Shown one piece after another: positions 59,776 to 64,000 of a stretch of DNA of 64,000 nt (the first letter of the stretch is position 1; each line of letters begins with the position of its first letter). The DNA comes from Chitinophaga filiformis (GTDB lineage: Bacteria > Bacteroidota > Bacteroidia > Chitinophagales > Chitinophagaceae): NCBI RefSeq assembly GCF_021646545.1, contig NZ_JAKIRP010000001.1:930001-994000 (forward strand), given 5' to 3'. The position numbers were made by a program, and so were the translations under genes. The notes beneath the pieces were generated by a model that saw only the letters and a list, made by a program, of their open reading frames with translations, did no database searches and had not been told where the DNA came from.

Positions 59776-62724
59776 ATGAACCTCATTACAAAAGCAATCT
59801 CTTCATTGCTTGTAGCCTGTGCTATCTCCAATATTGCAGGCGCACAACAGAAGAAGTATGAGTGGAAGGAGGGCACATCCGGAGGATATACATATAAGTA
59901 TATCACTAACGACCCGATGAAAGCACGCTTCTACACCCTGAAAAACGGGCTGACCGTAATTCTCAGCGTTAACAAAAAGGATCCACGTATTCAGACCCTG
60001 ATCGGTACCCGCGCTGGTAGCAACAACGATCCGCACGATCATACCGGTCTGGCTCACTACCTGGAACACCTCCTTTTTAAAGGTACCCAGCGGTTCGGTT
60101 CACTGGACTGGTCAAGGGAAAAACCCTATCTCGATGAGATCGAGGGGCTGTATGATACTTACAATCATACCAACGATGTGACTGCCCGTAAAGCAGTATA
60201 CCATCAGATTGACAGCGTATCGGGACTGGCGGCAAAGTATGCCATTGCCAACGAGTACGACAAACTGATGGCAGGTATGGGCTCACAGGGTACCAATGCA
60301 CATACCTGGGTAGAAGAAACCATCTATCAGGAAGATATTCCTTCCAATGTGGTAGACAAATTTCTGGCAGTACAGGCGGAAAGGTTCAAAGACCCGGTTT
60401 TCCGTTTGTTCCATACCGAGCTGGAAGCTGTATATGAAGAAAAGAACAGGGGCCTGGATAATGATGCCCGTAAGTCTTATGAGCTGATGCTGTCTTCCCT
60501 GTTTCCGACACATAATTATGGTCAGCAGAGCACCATTGGTACAATAGAGCATCTGAAGAATCCTTCTCTGAAAGCAATCCGCGATTTTTATAACGCCTAT
60601 TATGTGCCTGATAATATGGCCATTGTAATGGCAGGAGATCTCGATCCTGACCAGGTGATCAGACAGGTGGAGAAGAACTTCTCTTACATGCAACCCAAGC
60701 CGGTTAACGAGTACAAATCGCCGGTAGAGAAGCCAATCACTGCGCCTATCGTGAAGGAAGTATTTGGTCCTGACGCCGAAAACGTGATGATCGCTTTCCG
60801 TATGCCGGGAGCGCTGGATGTAAAGTCCAACGTACTTCTGTCAGTAGTATCTGAGGTGATGAACAATGGTAAGGCTGGTCTGCTTGATCTGAATATCAAC
60901 AAACAGCAGAAGGTGCTGAGATCAAGTGCTGGTGTCATGCCCTGGAAAGACTATTCTGTATTTAGCCTGAGTGGGACTGCCAAACAGGGACAGACCCTGG
61001 AAGAGGTAAAAGACCTGTTGCTGGGACAGTTGGAAATTCTGAAAAAAGGAGAGTTTGACGAGACAATGGTAAGGGCCATCGTAAATAACGCCAAGCTATC
61101 TGAGCTGCAGGGGCTGGAAAGCAATAACACCCGTGCGAACGCATTAATGGATGGCTTTATCAAACACAGAGGAAAGAACTGGGCAACAGATGTTTCTTTC
61201 GTGGATGATATGGGTAAGGTGACGAAACAGCAGATTGTTGATTTCGCTAACAAATACTTCGCTAATAACTACGTACTGCTCTATAAACGTAAAGGCGAAG
61301 ACAAGAATATCCAGAAGGTAGAGAAGCCGGCCATTACACCGGTGGAAGTAAACCGTGAGGCGCAATCTGCCTTCCTGAAAGAGATCAACGAAATGCCTGC
61401 AGCCAAGATCCAACCGCTGTGGCTGGACTTCAATAAAGATATCCAGAAGGGTAAACTTGGTGCGGCAGATGTACTGTATGTACAGAATAAAGACAACAGC
61501 CTGTTCCGTTTGTACTACCGCTTCGAAATGGGTAGCTGGAACAATAAACTGTTACCGCTGGCAGCACAGTATCTTCAGTTCCTGGGAACTGATAAATACA
61601 CTACTGAGCAGATCAGTAAAGAATTCTACAACATCGCATGTAACTTCAACGTATCCGCAGGTACTGATGTGACAACTATCAGCATCAGTGGCTTACAGGA
61701 GAACTTTGATAAAGCAGTATCCCTGTTCGAGCATCTGTTGGCGAATTGTCAACCGAACGAGCAGGCGCTGGCAGCATTCAAAGGCCGTCTGACCAAAAGC
61801 CGTTCAGATAGCAAACTGAATAAAGGCAACATCCTGAAAGGTCTGGCGAGCTACGCTATGTATGGTTCAAAAAATCCTTTCAATAACCAGCTAAGCCAGG
61901 CAGAGCTGGACGGTATCACCGCACAGCAGCTGGTAGATATCCTGCACTCTCTGCCGCAATATCAGCACTCAGTTATTTACTATGGCCCACAGACGCTGGA
62001 CGCGGCGATCGCTGCTGTACAAAAAGAACATACTGTGCCGGCGGCCCTTAAGCCAGTACCTGCCGCTATAAAGTTTGATAAGATAGACCAGGGCAGCAAC
62101 CAGGTATTGTTTACAGACTACGACATGGTACAATCTGAGGTGAACTGGGTAAGGAACACAGACACCTACAAAGCTGAGAATACTGCGCTGGTAGATATGT
62201 TTAACGGCTACTTTGGCGGTAACATGGGTTCCATCGTATTCCAGACCATTCGTGAATCTAAGGCGCTGGCTTATTCAACTTACGCTTATTACGCTAGTCC
62301 CGACCGAAAGGATGCCCGTTACTCTGTAGTAGCTTATGTGGGTAGTCAGGCAGATAAAATGAACGAGGCCATCAACGGTATGAATGAATTGCTGAATGAT
62401 ATGCCGCGTTCTGATAAACAGTTTGAAACTGCCAGACAGAGTCTGAAACAGGATATTGAAACGGAACGCATTACCCAGGACGGTATCATCTTCAACTACC
62501 TGGCAGCAAAAAAACTGGGACTGGACAATGATTACCGTAAAACAGTGTATTCACAGATCGACGGTATCACGTTTGATAATGTGAAGCAGTTCCATGAACA
62601 GAACATTGCGAAGAAGCCTTACACTTATTGCATCCTTGCTTCAGAGAAGAAAGTAAGCGTGGACGATCTGAAGAAGTATGGAAATGTGAAGAAAGTGACG
62701 CTGGAGGAAATCTTCGGTTACTAA
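59776..62724 (+). CDS. M16-family zinc peptidase, two-domain form
   Basis: 982 residues. Signal peptide MNLITKAISSLLVACAISNIAGAQ, so the protein is exported. N-terminal catalytic half: GLAHYLEHLLFKGT (His94-x-x-Glu97-His98 inverted zinc motif), with the third ligand Glu in LEAVYEEKNRGLDNDARK (~residue 216). The C-terminal half has the same fold without zinc motif and contains FNGYFGGNMGSIVFQTIRESKALAYSTYAYY. The arrangement is that of large bacterial pitrilysin-like peptidases. Substrates are likely peptides in the periplasm. Terminator follows. Confidence 0.92.
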   Translation: MNLITKAISSLLVACAISNIAGAQQKKYEWKEGTSGGYTYKYITNDPMKARFYTLKNGLTVILSVNKKDPRIQTLIGTRAGSNNDPHDHTGLAHYLEHLLFKGTQRFGSLDWSREKPYLDEIEGLYDTYNHTNDVTARKAVYHQIDSVSGLAAKYAIANEYDKLMAGMGSQGTNAHTWVEETIYQEDIPSNVVDKFLAVQAERFKDPVFRLFHTELEAVYEEKNRGLDNDARKSYELMLSSLFPTHNYGQQSTIGTIEHLKNPSLKAIRDFYNAYYVPDNMAIVMAGDLDPDQVIRQVEKNFSYMQPKPVNEYKSPVEKPITAPIVKEVFGPDAENVMIAFRMPGALDVKSNVLLSVVSEVMNNGKAGLLDLNINKQQKVLRSSAGVMPWKDYSVFSLSGTAKQGQTLEEVKDLLLGQLEILKKGEFDETMVRAIVNNAKLSELQGLESNNTRANALMDGFIKHRGKNWATDVSFVDDMGKVTKQQIVDFANKYFANNYVLLYKRKGEDKNIQKVEKPAITPVEVNREAQSAFLKEINEMPAAKIQPLWLDFNKDIQKGKLGAADVLYVQNKDNSLFRLYYRFEMGSWNNKLLPLAAQYLQFLGTDKYTTEQISKEFYNIACNFNVSAGTDVTTISISGLQENFDKAVSLFEHLLANCQPNEQALAAFKGRLTKSRSDSKLNKGNILKGLASYAMYGSKNPFNNQLSQAELDGITAQQLVDILHSLPQYQHSVIYYGPQTLDAAIAAVQKEHTVPAALKPVPAAIKFDKIDQGSNQVLFTDYDMVQSEVNWVRNTDTYKAENTALVDMFNGYFGGNMGSIVFQTIRESKALAYSTYAYYASPDRKDARYSVVAYVGSQADKMNEAINGMNELLNDMPRSDKQFETARQSLKQDIETERITQDGIIFNYLAAKKLGLDNDYRKTVYSQIDGITFDNVKQFHEQNIAKKPYTYCILASEKKVSVDDLKKYGNVKKVTLEEIFGY

Positions 62725-62774
62725 GCAGAACAACAATAATGCAAAATACATAGCGGCACTGCCGTATATATTCA

Positions 62775-62833
62775 TGAACCATCCGGTTCCGTACAGAGAT
62801 CATCTGAGGGAAATTCCGGATGGTTCTTTATTT
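62775..62833 (+). terminator. Intrinsic terminator of the M16 peptidase gene
   Basis: GAACCATCCGG at 62775-62785 pairs perfectly with CCGGATGGTTC at 62816-62826, followed by TTTATTTTT. Confidence 0.85.
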
Positions 62834-62911
62834 TTGCTATCTGAAATTTTTAACCATTTGCAATAATCGGTTGACAGTCAACGTTAACATTAATGCAAAA
62901 TCCCTGTGAAA

Positions 62912-63484
62912 ATGAATCGCTATTGCTTGTTGATACTCCTGGTGCTGACGCTGAGTGTATCAGGATTTACTACTAATAAAGGTGATGAAGATTACCTGTA
63001 CAAAGTGAAAATACTTCCTGGCAGCATTGATCCTGACAAAGTATTTTTACTGATTGACAAGAGTGACTACCGGTTATATCTTTATGAGGATGTCACGTTG
63101 AGAAAGATCTATAAGGTAGTTTTTGGAAACAAGGACCAGTCGCCTAAAAGACAGGAGGGCGATCGCCTGACGCCGGAAGGAACGTTTCATATATTAAGCA
63201 AGAGAATAGATAAGCTCTGGAATCGTTTTATGCTGTTGGATTATCCCAACGAGGCAGCATGGAACAGGTTTCATGAACTGCAGGAGAGTGGACAACTCTC
63301 TGCCGGCGCTACGCCCGGTGGCGGTATCGGTATTCATGGTGTGGAATGGAATTCCGGCATACGGGACAACTATGTAGAGGGCCGCATTAACTGGACCCTG
63401 GGTTGTGTGAGCATGAAAAACGGAGACGTGAGTGAACTGTATGATATTATCAAGGTTGGGACACCTGTTGTAATAAGACGTTAA
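62912..63484 (+). CDS. L,D-transpeptidase (YkuD-fold) protein
   Basis: 190 residues from the ATG at 62912 (a GTG two codons earlier is open as well). Signal MNRYCLLILLVLTLSVSGF. The YkuD domain spans most of the protein: VFLLIDKSDYRLYLYEDVT, KDQSPKRQEGDRLTPEGTFH, and the catalytic signature GGGIGIHGVEW (His) with WTLGCVSMKNGDVSELYDI (Cys). In its family the enzyme forms or exchanges 3-3 cross-links or attaches proteins to peptidoglycan. Short for the family (no peptidoglycan-binding module). Single gene. Confidence 0.88.
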   Translation: MNRYCLLILLVLTLSVSGFTTNKGDEDYLYKVKILPGSIDPDKVFLLIDKSDYRLYLYEDVTLRKIYKVVFGNKDQSPKRQEGDRLTPEGTFHILSKRIDKLWNRFMLLDYPNEAAWNRFHELQESGQLSAGATPGGGIGIHGVEWNSGIRDNYVEGRINWTLGCVSMKNGDVSELYDIIKVGTPVVIRR

Positions 63485-63663
63485 TGCTGTAATGCACATA
63501 GCAGTGTGCATATTTACCTTTACATTAAGAAACGCATTCGTAAAGATCTTACATGCTATTCATGATTAAGAACGGTGCCGCTATGGCCTGGCCAGGAGCA
63601 TTGTAGTGATACCGGGCGCAACCTGGTATCATGATTATCATAAAGGCGGATGTTGGTCTTGTG

Positions 63664-63698
63664 AAGCACGCTTCATTCGGGTGGAGCGTGCTTTTTTA
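63664..63698 (+). terminator. Intrinsic terminator downstream of the L,D-transpeptidase
   Basis: AAGCACGCT and AGCGTGCTT pair perfectly around a 12-nt loop, then six T. It lies ~180 bp past the stop, with a small inverted repeat (GATACC...GGTATC) at 63608-63630 between them and no gene. It also ends just before the convergent gene's stop at 63712. Confidence 0.75.
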
Positions 63699-63711
63699 TT
63701 CGTGAGAGGGG

Positions 63712-64000
63712 TTATCTGGCTTTCAGGAATGCTTGTACATGTTGTTTCCATTTTTTTCCTTCTTTTCTGCAGAATGACTGATGCCCGCAGTCTTCAAAAA
63801 TGACCAACTCTTTTTTCTTCGTACCGAGATGCTCGTAAATACTGATGGTCTCCTGTTTGGTAACACGGCTGTCATGTGCGCCCCAGTTAACCAGCGCAGG
63901 CATGGTAATGCTTTTGGCATAATCGTCCGGATTGTGGTTAAAGCCCCAGAAGCCGTTTTCTATACCTCCCCAGAAGGTAAGCAGTTGCGAAAAAGGAGTG
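63712..64000 (-). CDS. Alpha/beta hydrolase-fold protein, C-terminal part (cut by window edge)
   Basis: Only the last ~96 residues are in the window; the gene continues beyond 64000. The visible part reads PALVNWGAHDSRVTKQETIS, with the acid residue (Asp) of a hydrolase triad, then LGTKKKELVIFEDCGHQSFC with the catalytic His. This pattern (Asp about 35 residues before Gly-His) is usual for alpha/beta hydrolases. Upstream sequence GGIENGFWGFNHNPDDYAKS is not assignable. Substrate unknown. The stop at 63712 is 14 bp from the terminator stem above. Confidence 0.8.
   Translation of the reverse strand, partial: TPFSQLLTFWGGIENGFWGFNHNPDDYAKSITMPALVNWGAHDSRVTKQETISIYEHLGTKKKELVIFEDCGHQSFCRKEGKKWKQHVQAFLKAR

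Overview
The window is chromosomal DNA from a member of the Bacteroidota, most likely a Chitinophagaceae and plausibly a Chitinophaga-like soil organism. This rests on the family mix: porin-like outer-membrane barrels, DUF4286, long-form IspG, ribosomal protein THX and GH3-type acyl-adenylating enzymes. It also rests on many promoters of the Bacteroidota form (TTG, then about 19-20 nt, then TAnnTTTG) and on abundant lipoprotein signals. Genus is inference. No rRNA, tRNA, CRISPR array, integrase or transposase was seen, so this is core chromosome with small accessory patches.

Layout. 1-5.2 kb (minus): the start of cysS, a membrane-anchored EEP hydrolase, and an rlmD - rhomboid - degenerate rhomboid operon. 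5.2-9.4 kb (plus): a TlpA-type thiol-disulfide protein and three tandem outer-membrane barrel paralogues. 9.4-17.5 kb: metF, then lptB - GH3 - fabG, an SMP-30 beta-propeller, a lipoprotein and a nucleoid-associated protein. 17.6-23.2 kb (minus): radA - comF - gpx - holB - ricT. 23.8-29 kb: a zinc peptidase, a 90-bp near-perfect palindrome, a candidate structured RNA, and rplM - rpsI - rpsB - tsf - pyrH. 29-36.9 kb: an RsiV/DUF3298 lipoprotein, pdxH, a 38-residue THX gene, HU, DUF4286, xth and a split metH. 36.9-38.5 kb: a compact accessory island with four small plus-strand genes. 38.5-51 kb: recR, an Ig-like lipoprotein, a UvrD/PD-(D/E)XK helicase-nuclease, SRPBCC, a sigma factor with two anti-sigma-like proteins, a lipocalin-like lipoprotein, LysR, a repeat protein, ispG and def. 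51-64 kb: AraC, batB-batC, a class D beta-lactamase, kbl, an ECF sigma/anti-sigma/outer-membrane operon, an M16 peptidase, an L,D-transpeptidase and the end of an alpha/beta hydrolase.

Themes. One-carbon and methionine metabolism is represented by metF and the two metH halves. Envelope functions dominate: LPS export, barrels, lipoproteins, L,D-transpeptidase and two sigma/anti-sigma modules. The DNA repair set is radA, recR, xth, a RecB/AddB-like nuclease and DNA polymerase III delta prime. The translation operon is driven by a textbook promoter.

The parts I cannot explain with known genes are: the island at 37.1-38.5 kb, with a two-gene membrane cassette and a promoter-driven cysteine-tailed 34-residue peptide; the structured RNA candidate at 24.75-24.93 kb beside a 44-bp-arm palindrome; a set of intergenic hairpins whose arms are tandem heptamers; and UUG start codons concentrated in the sigma/anti-sigma genes.
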